Shown here: positions 1 to 11,399 of the stretch, one piece after another
How the letters are laid out: each line of letters opens with the position of its first letter
Position numbering within the stretch: the stretch's first letter is position 1
DNA from: Patella vulgata
Lineage: Eukaryota > Mollusca > Gastropoda > Patellidae
NCBI RefSeq assembly: GCF_932274485.2
Contig: NC_065882.2
Span: forward strand, 36,736,593-36,800,592
DNA length: 64,000 nt
Reading direction: 5' to 3'
Made by a program: the position numbers and the translations under genes
Notes under the pieces: generated by a model
What the model saw: the letters and a program-made list of their open reading frames with translations, nothing else
The model's database searches: none
What the model was told of the DNA's origin: nothing

Positions 1-1092
1 CAGATAAAAATTATGACCTCTATAGGGTCCACAAGCTAAAAAGCGCGATTTTTCGTACAATCAGGGGCCATAATTCAGGAAGTTACGTTCCAATATGCGC
101 TAGTATCGAAAGGAACCGAGATCTTTGGGTTATAAACTTACATTTCAAGTTTCAACAAAATCGGATAAAATTGTGACCTCTATAGGGCCCACAACCTTGA
201 TATACCATATTTTTACGCTATTTGAGAACGAATGGCGGCCATTTTGTCTGTCAGTTTTGGGCCGATTTTCACGAAATTTGAACTCGGTCGTCTTTAGGGT
301 GTAACGGTGATATAATAATACGTTTTTTTAAATCGGATAAAAATTATGACCTCTATAGGGTCCACAAGCTAAAAACGCGATTTTTCGTACAATCAGGGGC
401 CATAATTCAGGAAGTTACGGTCCAATATGCGCGAATATCGAAAAGAACTGAGATCTTTAGGTTATAAACTTACATTTCAAGTTTCAACAAAATCGGATAA
501 AAATTGTGACCTCTATAGGGTCCACAACCTTGATATACCATATTTTTACGCTATTTGAGAACGAACGACGGCCATTTTGTCTGTCAGTTTTGGGCCGATT
601 TTCACGAAATTCTAACTCAATCATCCTTAGGGTGTAACGGTGATATAATAATACGTTTTTTTAAATCAGATAAAAATTATGACCTCTATAGGGTCCACAA
701 GGTAAAAACGCGATTTTTCATACAATCTGGGGCCATAATTCAGGAAGTTACGTTCCGATATGCACGAATATCGAAAGGAACCAAGATCTTTGGGTTATAA
801 GCACATATTTCAGGTTTAAACCAAATCGGATAAAAATTGTAACCTCTACAGTGTTCACAAGCTAAAAACATGATTTTTCGTGCAATCAGGGGCCATAATT
901 CATGAAGTTACGGTCCGCTACATGGCAATATCGAAAGGAACCGAGATCTTAGGGTGATAAACCTATATTTCAAGTTTCATTGAAATCGGATAAAAATTGT
1001 GACCTGTAGACTGTTCACAAACAATTGTGGACGGACGGATGGACGGGGGCGACAACAATAAACGTCCACATGAAAATGTGGGCGTATAAAAA
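1..1092 (-). repeat. Tandem-array element, family A, with hairpin terminus
   Basis: The phrase gacctctatagggtccacaa recurs near 15, 176, 348, 509 and 682, with decayed forms near 840 and 1002. Spacing alternates at about 161 and 172 bases, so the array is a two-unit higher-order repeat. One unit carries a 'ggggccataattcagg' block and the other a 'gccattttgtctgtcag' block. The array ends at a GGACGGACGGATGGACGG tract and a hairpin at 1066-1081 (CCACAT, loop GAAA, ATGTGG), then gcgtataaaa. Read on the minus strand this is head, microsatellite, array. The left end lies outside the window. No coding function is supported. Confidence 0.85.
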
Positions 1093-2863
1093 ATATATCT
1101 AGGGAATGGGATGCCAAATGCTATGGTATCTAAAACTAAAACTACTGCCTCTTTAATATATTTAAGATGAATGACATTGAAAATAAAGCACAAAATATGA
1201 CAAATTGTTGTGTTGTATTTGTCAATATTAATGTATAGAATGTGAAGAAATAATCTGTCCAGTTTCTCATATAAGCAAGCCAACATTGAATGAAGAAATA
1301 ATCAATATGGTAAATTTGAACAATTTATACATGTAAACTTAAACAACATTCCTTCAGATTTTGATCAAGATGAAGTAATACTGAGATTCATTTTAATGTA
1401 AGGAATTGGTACAATGTACATACATGAACATGTATGTGGTAAAATATAATAGATATGAAATGAATAAACAAATGGAAAAATATGCTGCCTCCATGCAATG
1501 CAAATATATACTCATTGCATCATGATATTAATACAAGGAAATAAAAATATACTGGAATCAAACTTTAAGAAGCAAGACCTCTTTGATTTATGTCAAAATA
1601 TGGTATGGGTCCCATACTATGGGACAAATTGTATATTGTTTGAGTTTCATTTCAGGCTGAATCTGGTGGTCTGGTTATTTCTGTTGTTTTTTTTGTTGCT
1701 TAGACTGTAGTAAACGATTTCCATCTCGCGCAAACAATTAACATATATTTAATCTAACTGACTTTGTTATTTTGTAACCCAGATCAAAGAGGCCATGTCC
1801 TTTAATAAATAAAGGTTTTGATTTTCATTTGACATAACAAAACCTCGGATAAAATGTCTTTTTTACAAAACAATACTTGCAGATGTGTGGGAGTAGTACT
1901 CAAACATGCACAACACAAAATGTGTTAAGGTAATGGTAAAAATAATAACATTAATATACATTGCACTCATATTTGTAGACCTAGAAATCACACTTATTTT
2001 CCTGAGGTAAAATGAACTTAAAGCCCACTTAAGACAGATAGAAAGGCCAATTGATATTGAAGATAAGAATCTTATGAAAATCAATTTAAATATCATTTGG
2101 TGCACCCCACTGATTTGCTCATTACAATCAAAATTTTACATTTACAGCAAAATAATTCAAAGCTAAATGTAAAATGTTTGGACTTTTGAAAGTGATTATA
2201 TATCACAGTTGCACAATATACCACTTATTCAACAGATGACTGCATATAAAAAGCATATTATACATGAAGAGTCCCGGGGACGAACGATCTAAGTCACTTT
2301 TTCAACAAACCCCAGTTAATGGCGCCATCTGGTAGCAAATTGTATAAGTTTTTTGTGGAACAATCAACTTCAGGTAAAAACGATAGGAGTCACATCGAAC
2401 CAAGGCCCTTCTGAAATGGCCTCCCGGACAAATACAAGTCCATCAAATTTATTTGACCTTAATTTGGCTCAAAAGTGGAAGTCAGTTGTTGTACTGGTAA
2501 TTATGATTCGTATTAAACATCATTTTGAAGTTGTAATTAAACCCACTCATCGTTCTGTTCGTGTCAAGCATTCTCGTCCAAAAGTCTGTTTTGCCTTTTA
2601 TGCGAAAAAGACAAAAATGTGACTTACATCGTTTTTCCCCTGGACTTTTCACATGTTAGCAGCTACATGTATCTAAGCATCACCAAGCTTACATGTACTT
2701 ACATACATGTATTAGTTTGCATCTGAGTTTAGAATTCCCCAAAATATGTTGACCTCTTGATTCTATATTATTAAGTACGTCTATAATTATAATACACATG
2801 GCCTTAACTGTCTACTGACTCAAGCTTAAAGTAAAAATTGTAGACGTGGGGGATAACATGCAG
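1093..2863. other. AT-rich stretch without a recognised gene
   Basis: No recognisable gene or clear repeat was seen. The right part, nearest the zinc-finger stop codon, is the expected place for its 3' UTR. TACATGTA-like palindromes occur near 2666 and 2691-2712. Short open frames here have no recognisable motif. Confidence 0.5.
2448..2453 (-). terminator. Candidate polyadenylation signal of the zinc-finger gene
   Basis: The plus strand reads TTTATT, that is AATAAA on the minus strand, about 410 bases past the stop codon of the zinc-finger CDS. It is the first exact AATAAA found downstream of that stop. Use is inferred. Confidence 0.35.
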
Positions 2864-5800
2864 TCAATGGGTTAAAGGTGAAAATCTAGGTTTTACCATT
2901 CTCTTCTCATCAAGTTGTGACTGGAACTGATTTACTGGCTTAAACAACTTCATTTTCATATCAACATCATCTTCTTCTTCAACATCATCGCACATCATAT
3001 CATTATCATACACATCTTCAAACTTCTGTCTTTCTGAGAATTCATTAGTACCGACATTACCATTCCCATTCAATTTACTGTGTAGACGTTGCATATGTCT
3101 TTTCAACAGTTGTGGGTATCGAGTGCTGTATTGACAGCTCGTGCATGACAACTTTGTCTTGGCAACACTGGAGTTGGATGTCTTACTTTTGGCATGTACC
3201 TCTTGGAAGTGTTTGTGACATATAACTCTTGACCCAAACCTTTCACTGCACATAGTACATTTGAATTTTTTTAGTTCTTGTCTTGTTGGACTCCCTGAGA
3301 TAGACCTATTGACATCGGTGTGATACTTATCGACATGATATGAAAGCATAAGTTCATCTGGGAATGACTTTGGACACAATTTACAAGAAAACATTGTAGA
3401 TTGATTGTTTAAAATGTTATGCATTTTTTCTTCATGAGCTACAAGATTAGACAACCATTTAGTCTTGTAATCACACAAAACACAAGAATAATCGACCTGA
3501 TCATTTAATGTCCCAGATGATTTCCTCATTTCTTCTACTTCCTCTTCTGAATTGGAAGAAACAGGATCACTATCACCATTTTGTATATCATCAGTTTTTA
3601 ATGTCACCTTGGCATTATGTTCCTGTATTAAATGAAGCTGTAATGTTAATTCATTGGCAAATATATCACCACACACTTCACATGCTTTACATTCATCACT
3701 TGTTGCTTGTTTTAAAGGAAGTCGCATATCAACGGCTTCATTCCTAGGAAAAGAAGCATGATCTTTCATTATGTGAGCTTTCAGCCATTTACCATTTTGA
3801 AAGTGCATATCACAAAGATGGCATATTTCTGGGGTTTTATTGCTTGGTAAATCTTCTTCCTTTTTTTTGATATCCATCATCTTTGACTGTGATTTTTCAC
3901 TTGATGTAGAAATTCTTGGCATTGAAAGATTTTCTGGTTTTGATTGGTATGTGGTTTTGTCAGCTATATTTTGATCAGGTTGGCTGGAAGTGTTGCTGGC
4001 TGTATCACAATCGGAAAGAGCAGGGGAACCACTCACTGTTGGTGAAAGGGATTTATCACTTGGTACAATACCATGTTTGTTCAACTTGTGTGTCCTTAAG
4101 AAGTATTTATTACAAACTTCCTTGTTACAGATTTCACAGATTACTCTTGAAGAATTGACAGGTTCCTTCCAGCGCCATGTATGTTTCTCATAGCCATCAT
4201 TTACATTGTTCTTTGAACTACTACTGGATGGGGTAGATGGTAGATTAGATGTCAATAATGGCATATTCGATAATGATGTACATGTTGGTACAAATGGAAA
4301 TCCAGGCATCATTGGCAGGCTTGGCAGACCTGGCATCATTGGGATAAGTGGGTAGGATCTGTCCTTCTCAGATTCCAATTTTTCAGATTTAATACCATGG
4401 ATGTTTAGCTTGTGAGTTCTAAGAAAATATTTACTGCAAAACTCTTTCTTACATATCTCACAATATGCTTCAGGGTCAATTCCAAGCTTCATCAGCTCTT
4501 CATATGTTGGTTTATCAGATGGAGGAGTTGCATTTAAGTCAATTTTCTTCGCGTTCTGTGCTCTGGCTAATAATTCCTGGGCAAATAATTCTGGTATGAA
4601 CATGGGCATATCATTCATATCTTGTTTTAAACTACCAGATTGTTTTAATCCACTGATAAATTGAAATTGCTCACATTTCTTTTCAGAAGTTTCACTTAGG
4701 CCAATGTCAATGCCGTGCACTTTAAGTTTATGCGCCTTCAGGAAGTATTTATTGCAAAGTTCTTTGTTACATATATCACATATAACACGATCTGCTAATT
4801 TGGCTGCTATCATATTTCCAAACATGGTAGAAGCATTAGTATTGTTACTGTTATTACTGGCAGCTTGGGCTTCACTTGCTACTTTCAACAAACCTTCTGA
4901 TCCAGGGATATCCATTCTGGGGGCAATAGCTTCTGATCCATTTGGTTCTCCACAAAGATCACTACAAGTTTCTTGCAACATACCGTGTACATTCATGCAG
5001 TGAATTTTGTAGGAGTACTTATTAGAAAACTCCTTATTGCATGGCTTACAGTATGTGATATAGTTTTCTTGGCTTGAACTTTGAGTAGATGGACTTTTTG
5101 GAATATCCACTTCTTGTTTTGTCTCTTTGGGTAGGGGTAAGTCTTTCGTCATGTGAAGAAAAGCTGGAGGAATTTCAATCCCATCATCTGTAAAGACGCC
5201 ATGTTTACTGGCTTTATGTATCTTGAGAAACAGTTTATTGCAGAATTCCTTATGGCATAGTTCACAGTATGCATCTGCATTAAGAATACCAATGTTTCTG
5301 GATGTTTCAGCATGGGCTGAAGATAGTAGTGTAGAATGGGATGATGACGCCATCTTGCAAGCAGATGATTGAGAATCAGTTCTTGGTGACAGCTGTAATG
5401 GTTGGGAAACTTGTGGTAGTGACTGTGGATGAAGTTGCTGATGAGGAAGTAATGACTGAGCTTGGATGATAGCTACAGGAGGCATAAAAGGGTTCAATAC
5501 CATAACACCAGGCATATTGGGCATAGTGGGTAAGCCAGCCATATTAGCCATACTTGCAATGGTATGAGGTAAGATTATTGGGGAGGACGTTGCTGAAGAA
5601 GTAAATGGGATGTCAAAGTTAGAACGATTACGTTTGGATGATGAGGCTGGAGTTTCAGGCACTATACCATGAACATCTTGTTTATGCTTCTTGAGGTAGT
5701 ATTTGTTACAGAAATGCTTTTGACATATTTCACAGTAGTCTTCCATATCTGGATGTGTAGAGTTTTTGGAAGCTGAACTTGTTGTTTCTGTGTGTTGTTT

Positions 5801-6562
5801 GCTAGAGGCTAACACTGTAACTGGGGGTGGCGCTTTTGGTGTTTCTGCTTTTATCATTGACTGAATTATTGCTTCAACCTTGGGTGTAGCTGGGGGGGAA
5901 GGTGCTATTTTGCTTGGTGCAAGCAAAGGGGCTTCCTTCTGATGTACCATTGGAAGAGGAACAGGCAAATTAGAAAACCCAGAGGTATTTCCATACGAAA
6001 ATGGTGAATTTTCATATACACCATGTTTATTTGCTTTGTGGGTTTTCAAGAAATACTTATTACAGAATTCACGGTCACATATTTCACAGTAGGCATCTTG
6101 ATGAAATATTCTACTATTGTCATTTTTAGAGAGCATGTCTAAACCAGCATCAGACTGTGAATCATTCTGGTGTTTAGGTGGTGTTTCTACTTCTTTTACT
6201 TTAGTAGGCAATTCATCTTTGTTGTTATTGTGACCATTTGGTATGAAAACAGTTTCCTGTTGTAATTCACTTCCCAAACGATGATATGCTGTTGGAAAGT
6301 CTACTTGAGATATCTTTGGTTCATAATGTTGATTCCGTACATGATCATTTAATGCATCTTCAGATGGAAAAGTTTCGGGACATTTTTCACATGATATAAT
6401 TGCAACATGCATATCCATTGGTTCCCCTTCATGATCAACACCATTTTCTTCTTGGAAATTTGCACCCCCATTACTAAAATCTAATACAGTTGTTTGTGGA
6501 GGCAGTACCATTGATCCTGTATCAGATACCCGTATTGGTTTTACTTGCTTTCTTCTACTCAT
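2864..6562 (-). CDS. C2H2 zinc-finger protein, 1232 residues, 14 fingers, single coding exon
   Basis: Probable nuclear DNA-binding regulator. I see 14 C-X2-C-X12-H-X3-4-H fingers. The first (about residues 58-79) is of ordinary type. Seven follow, spread through the middle at irregular spacing (about 159, 277 and 433 onward), sharing the pattern CEIC-x-x-EFCNKYFL-x-THK, then HG; each has an extra Cys five residues after the second zinc Cys, except the fifth finger, which has Ser. Six more varied fingers fill the C-terminal third. Linkers are long, low-complexity and rich in Ser, Pro and Met; an acidic patch (VEEEDDVDM) lies near the C-terminus. The spaced fingers are not joined by TGEKP linkers, unlike typical KRAB-type arrays, and no BTB, KRAB or SCAN domain is evident. 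The start codon at 6562 is followed by MSRRKQVKPIRVSD. The frame is uninterrupted for 3.7 kb, so this is a functional gene rather than a retrocopy with decay. A possible splice donor (ATG/GTAAAA) lies 11 codons before the stop, so the C-terminus could differ. I do not recognise an orthologue name. Confidence 0.93.
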   Translation of the reverse strand: MSRRKQVKPIRVSDTGSMVLPPQTTVLDFSNGGANFQEENGVDHEGEPMDMHVAIISCEKCPETFPSEDALNDHVRNQHYEPKISQVDFPTAYHRLGSELQQETVFIPNGHNNNKDELPTKVKEVETPPKHQNDSQSDAGLDMLSKNDNSRIFHQDAYCEICDREFCNKYFLKTHKANKHGVYENSPFSYGNTSGFSNLPVPLPMVHQKEAPLLAPSKIAPSPPATPKVEAIIQSMIKAETPKAPPPVTVLASSKQHTETTSSASKNSTHPDMEDYCEICQKHFCNKYYLKKHKQDVHGIVPETPASSSKRNRSNFDIPFTSSATSSPIILPHTIASMANMAGLPTMPNMPGVMVLNPFMPPVAIIQAQSLLPHQQLHPQSLPQVSQPLQLSPRTDSQSSACKMASSSHSTLLSSAHAETSRNIGILNADAYCELCHKEFCNKLFLKIHKASKHGVFTDDGIEIPPAFLHMTKDLPLPKETKQEVDIPKSPSTQSSSQENYITYCKPCNKEFSNKYSYKIHCMNVHGMLQETCSDLCGEPNGSEAIAPRMDIPGSEGLLKVASEAQAASNNSNNTNASTMFGNMIAAKLADRVICDICNKELCNKYFLKAHKLKVHGIDIGLSETSEKKCEQFQFISGLKQSGSLKQDMNDMPMFIPELFAQELLARAQNAKKIDLNATPPSDKPTYEELMKLGIDPEAYCEICKKEFCSKYFLRTHKLNIHGIKSEKLESEKDRSYPLIPMMPGLPSLPMMPGFPFVPTCTSLSNMPLLTSNLPSTPSSSSSKNNVNDGYEKHTWRWKEPVNSSRVICEICNKEVCNKYFLRTHKLNKHGIVPSDKSLSPTVSGSPALSDCDTASNTSSQPDQNIADKTTYQSKPENLSMPRISTSSEKSQSKMMDIKKKEEDLPSNKTPEICHLCDMHFQNGKWLKAHIMKDHASFPRNEAVDMRLPLKQATSDECKACEVCGDIFANELTLQLHLIQEHNAKVTLKTDDIQNGDSDPVSSNSEEEVEEMRKSSGTLNDQVDYSCVLCDYKTKWLSNLVAHEEKMHNILNNQSTMFSCKLCPKSFPDELMLSYHVDKYHTDVNRSISGSPTRQELKKFKCTMCSERFGSRVICHKHFQEVHAKSKTSNSSVAKTKLSCTSCQYSTRYPQLLKRHMQRLHSKLNGNGNVGTNEFSERQKFEDVYDNDMMCDDVEEEDDVDMKMKLFKPVNQFQSQLDEKRMVKPRFSPLTH

Positions 6563-6578
6563 TATGTTTGTTTTTGTT

Positions 6579-6590
6579 CCTACAGTACAC
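6579..6590 (-). promoter_or_regulatory. Candidate 3' splice site in the 5' UTR of the zinc-finger gene
   Basis: On the minus strand the sequence just before the start codon reads tactgtag then gaacaaaaac, with T-rich and branch-like sequence (ggatataattag) upstream. This fits an acceptor ending at 6580, leaving a 17-base leader before the ATG. It would put the promoter further right. Inference only. Confidence 0.35.
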
Positions 6591-6599
6591 CACTAATTA

Positions 6600-9500
6600 T
6601 ATCCAACATAAAACACATACACTTTTATTTCTAGTCAAATTTTGATTTTAAGTTCCAACGGTCAGCCATTTAAAAGTTGTCAAAATTTCGAAATCGTCTT
6701 TCACTTGGTTAATCCATGGTGAACCCTTATTTAGCCATGAGAAAATTACATCTGGTTCTTGTCAAGTCTGAAAGTATAAAAAGAGAGATTTATAAAAAAA
6801 AAAGTGTGAATTAATAATAAAGACAGTGTGATTTAATTAGCTAAATGTATATGCTAAAGTGCATGTAGTTAAGAAGGGACAGACATATTTATGCAATGCC
6901 AAGTTCCAATTTCTTTGTCTGAAAGCGAGTGTAACATGTCATTTATTGTTAAGCTTAAACTTTGTTGTATAAGAAGATTGGGGGATACAATGCCAGAAAT
7001 CCCCTGCTTTAGTTTCAATTTTGCATGAATGACACTTGGGCGAAAGGTGATTTTGTGTAAATAGGGCCTACATCCAAACTGACATTTCTTCACTAACATC
7101 ATGTATCATGAAGAAATCTGATTTAAATGCAAATTGGAATTGCAGTCTCCTGAAACTCCTTTAACTCATGTTACCACATTTGAATGACATTCTCCTATAT
7201 AATTTCTTATTGTTATTCAACGTCGCAAACGTCCTGGGTAAATTACTTTACATGCTGTTGAATGTTTGTTAACCATAATTACACTGATAAATTGCATGTC
7301 ATAATTTGCATTCACTTGGTCTTAAGAGCTGATAGATGACAGAAACCAATCAATATATTATGGCTACAAAGCCTAGGTTACTTTCATTTTGACATGTAGC
7401 TACACAAATCTGAATCACTCTTAATCAAAACAAGACTAAGCAATATTACTAAATAATATAATAATCAGACATTCCTAAAACTTAATTTTGCATTAAATGT
7501 ACATATACTGATCAACCACGCAGACAACAATAATTTCTTATTCCAACATTTTTTAAGATGACAATTCATTTGAATACATGTATATCAAATAAAACTTCTT
7601 TTTTTTTACTGTAATGCCATAAAATGAAAATACAAGTAAAAAAAACTCACACAAATATATAAATTATTGTGCATGAACCTGTTATCAAACTTAAAACAAA
7701 AGCCTTGAATATGGCAGGAGATCTGAAAGCTAGACCGTGCTCAATGAGGTTTTTTCTCTGTGTAATCCTAATTATTATTTGACTTTGGGATGAAATATAT
7801 TAATAGCTATTAATAAAAAGTAATTTGCCTTTGCTATGTCAGTATGGATTGTCTAAATAATTATTATTGATTTGTGTCCTGTTGTCTCTAAATCATGCAG
7901 ATGTATGAGGTCCAATACGCACATCTATGGTTTCTGTCTGATGTTAGAAGATATTTCATACAAATCAATGAATGAAATAAATAATAATGTGGACAAACCT
8001 TCAACAACCCAGTGAATCAAAAATACATTTACTGGCAGGAAAGTAGCTACATGTACATGTATTTTAAAGAGATTATCTGTGTATATATGTATTTGAAAAT
8101 AATACTTAAGAGTGTACATCAAGCCCTAAATGTTTATCAATTGATTCAAAGATAATTGCCAATTCAAACTTAAATGTTTGGTGCAGTTAAGAGTAAAATA
8201 ATAACTGATTACAAAAACTAAATCCAAATGGTAATAAGCTTTATAGAATTATGTAATTTCTGTGAACTACTTGTTTAATCTTTTAGGTGTGGTAAAAAAT
8301 TAGAACAATGGCAAGTTTGTAGTCATGGATTAAACAAAGCAATTTAAAGTAGCAATGCATGATTTGCACTTTTTGAAAAAATATCAAATTTCTCACAGCT
8401 AATTCACTAAATATGTACTCAGATTGATTATTAAACATTTAATTAAGGAAACAAAATCAAAATACCAATGCTAAATAATCTCCTGGTTTGGATTCAATCA
8501 TATAAATAACAGGCCCATGAATTTGGTTCATGGCAAATAGTCTTGTTACATACAGAGCAGCATAGATCTTTGGAATTTTCAATTTGTTATATCTTTTTAA
8601 GTACATGTACTGAACAGAACTTAACCATTTTTGGACTGATATTCTTATAAGAGATTCAAGTTTCACAATAGCATAGTTTGCAATGGATTCTATAGCGTTA
8701 AAATAATGCATAGAGTCTTTAAATATTAACAAAAAGAAAAAAAAAATGCTCCCTTCAAAATCAAGTTGTGATGAATAAAATCAGAATTAGAATTAAAAAT
8801 TAAATTCAATTTATATGCGACAAGTACACTTATTCAGCTTTCATTTACCATATTCATGTTGTTCAAAACCAAATAAAGAAAAAAGTATAAATGAGCTTTG
8901 ACCATCAACATCAGTTAAGTTACTATCAGAAATACAAAGCATTCTTATCTAGGCAATATCCACTTCCCAGTAAGACATTAATATCATTAATTTAATTAAA
9001 AACATTGCTGTGTACACATTTTCATATCAGACCCTAAAATAAATCAATAAAATTTGGAGATCCAAGTCTGAAAATGTCATTAACAAGCTACCAATGGTGT
9101 AAATCATCCACAATATCATAAATTATTAAAATTTACAAATCATGTATGGTGAAATGAAATATTCCATAGATCAATACAGGAGCCAACAAGTCTGCTCACA
9201 TATTGAGTTCTAAATTTTCAACTAGAACTGGAAATATGGTGCTGGCTTACTCATTAAACTTGGACTGACCTTTACAAATTACGATACTACAAATTCTGTT
9301 ACAACTTAATTCCCTCAATACATTTAATCCTATTTATCTTATTCAAAACAATAGCCTACAAGTACATGTACAAATGTATGGTTAAATAGAAATTATAGAG
9401 AAACTTAACAAAATTTAAATTGTTTATCAAAAAAGGTTGAACATTTAATTAACATCAATGTGTGAGTGATTTTCATATCGTACATGTAGGTGTTGAGCAA

Positions 9501-10817
9501 AGTACAATAATTTGTTAATAATGTGACCAAATGTGAACAGAGGGAAGCATGGGGCCAACTCAATCATGTTCTTAATAAGAATATAAATATATCTTACTAC
9601 AGTACTTGCATTATACTATGATACTGTATTACATTTATTTAATACAATGAAAGTTCATATGTCTTGTAACCTACACCAAATGACCATTGTTGGTAATACT
9701 GTACAATCTTCTTGGCAGCGTTTCTTCTAATAGTCTACATAAACGTTGTAGTAGGTAAATTGTAAGGCATGAAATTCTAAGTTTAAAATGTGTACCACAT
9801 CTGTTTTATGCTATCATACCATTGTAATTTGATCATCGGCTTATATCAGTACATTAGTAGACTAGCTTCTTCTTTAATCCATTACCAAAATTTGTCAGTA
9901 ATATAATCAGCTTTATAATAAAAGTTTTATTCAACTTAGGCCTATAACACATTGTACACCTTGCTAGGATTATTTAAATAGACACCCCCTCCCTTACACA
10001 CCCCCACAAACGATTGTATGTGCATTGCCCAAACACACAAATAGTAGTGCCACCTAATCAAGAAATACCTACTATCGAGTGCTCCACCAGTTAACCATGC
10101 CTGTTGACCAGAGGGCAAATATGAATTAAGTTCAGTGATATATCTAGAGACATTGCACCACACTCATGATCGTAGTTAGTCTTATAATGTAATAACATTA
10201 ACTGCTGTTTGTCCTTGGAAGCCGTGGGCTAAACATTGCCACATGCATTGATAAATTACTAAATTTGTAGTAAAAATAATAAAAAATAACCCAAAACATT
10301 CTTAATTATAATTGGCAACCTTTAAAATGATACAGTGCAAATAGGCATGCCTCGGAGACAAATTATTAATTCCAATAAAAAAAAAACCTACGTGCAAATT
10401 AAGCCCGCGAAATTATTTTAAAACAGATTTTGTTACTCCAGTTCAACAAATTGTTAGAGAAACGCCAGTGTGCTATCGTTTAATATATATTTCCTCGCTT
10501 TATCGAGATTAAATTGGGAACGGGGGGGGGGGGGCAATGTCTACTCGAAGTAGGCGATTGACCGTAGCGAAGCCGTAAAGCTCCGGCGATAGCCATTGTA
10601 CGTAGGCCCCTATACTAAATAAGTACATAGTCTACCATCAGGCGGTCGCAACGTTATCGATACTAAAACACATGGGTAATTTATACACTATCTTAAACGA
10701 TAAATGATCTAACTAAAAACTGGTAAATCTCAGGTTGGATAATGAAAAAAATATCAATCATAACAAATTAATTGTCCCTAGGGCTAAATAAAATAACATT
10801 AATACAAAATGAAAATT
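6600..10817 (-). other. Gene-free AT-rich stretch, possible 5' UTR intron
   Basis: About 4.2 kb without a recognisable ORF, RNA gene or element. It contains several TACATGTA palindromes (8047-8060, 8604, 9363, 9483) and a run of 13 G at 10522-10534. It lies between a candidate acceptor at 6580 and a candidate donor (GTAAAC on the minus strand) at 10818-10823, so it may be one intron of the zinc-finger gene. Confidence 0.4.
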
Positions 10818-10823
10818 GTTTAC

Positions 10824-10990
10824 CGAATTCTGCTGCTGCAATAAGTAGAAAAGCTTCGATGGACCGCATGAATGAAGTTTGCAGAAAACTAAGCATTTAG
10901 CTCCGAATGGAATCTAAAGTTTACTTGACGAAATTCATTTCATATATGAACGGATTCTTTTCTCTATCAAACAAAATGGCTTCCATCATT
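10824..10990 (-). promoter_or_regulatory. Possible first non-coding exon and promoter of the zinc-finger gene
   Basis: The minus strand reads gcagcagcagaattcg followed by GTAAAC, a plausible donor. A YY1-like core on the plus strand, caaaatggcttcc (10972-10984), lies about 150 bases away, where a start region would be expected. The block is less AT-rich than its flanks. No TATA box was identified. This is inference from position and motifs. Confidence 0.3.
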
Positions 10991-11276
10991 ATGCGATGAC
11001 GTTTGTACTAATATCATCATAATTACGGTACTCTGTTGAGGCAAATTGAGTTCTGAATTAAATTTTAAAACTATAATTCTGACAGGACAATACGGTCAAT
11101 TTTGATGTGATCTATCATTATAGTAACGGACTATTCAACATATAAAATTTCATCATTTTAATTCATAATCGTACTCTGTCACTGTGGTTTATGTGAATGA
11201 CTATTTAAATATATGTGTAGAATATTTGTTAATTCTGAAAAGTCCTACCTTGTTTGACGGCCTCTTTCAACTCCTC

Positions 11277-11324
11277 GCCATTTTGCGCTCGTACCCAGAA
11301 TTCCCGAATTCAAAATGGCGGATT
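11277..11324. promoter_or_regulatory. Inverted pair of YY1-like motifs
   Basis: gccattttgcgc at 11277-11288 and caaaatggcggatt at 11311-11324 are opposed copies of the AAnATGGCGGC-type core, a common element of animal core promoters. With the single copy near 10975 it makes 10.8-11.35 kb the best promoter candidate in the first 13 kb, possibly bidirectional. Confidence 0.35.
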
Positions 11325-11399
11325 TCTAAACATGTTATTGGGGAAACACCGTTCAACTTCTATAGAAGTGGATTTTAGCTTCCCTTAAGCCAGCATAAT

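Noticed and set aside
555-800. 81-codon open frame inside the family A array
   Set aside because: It is one reading of a non-coding tandem unit. Other units carry stops in the same frame and no family is recognisable.
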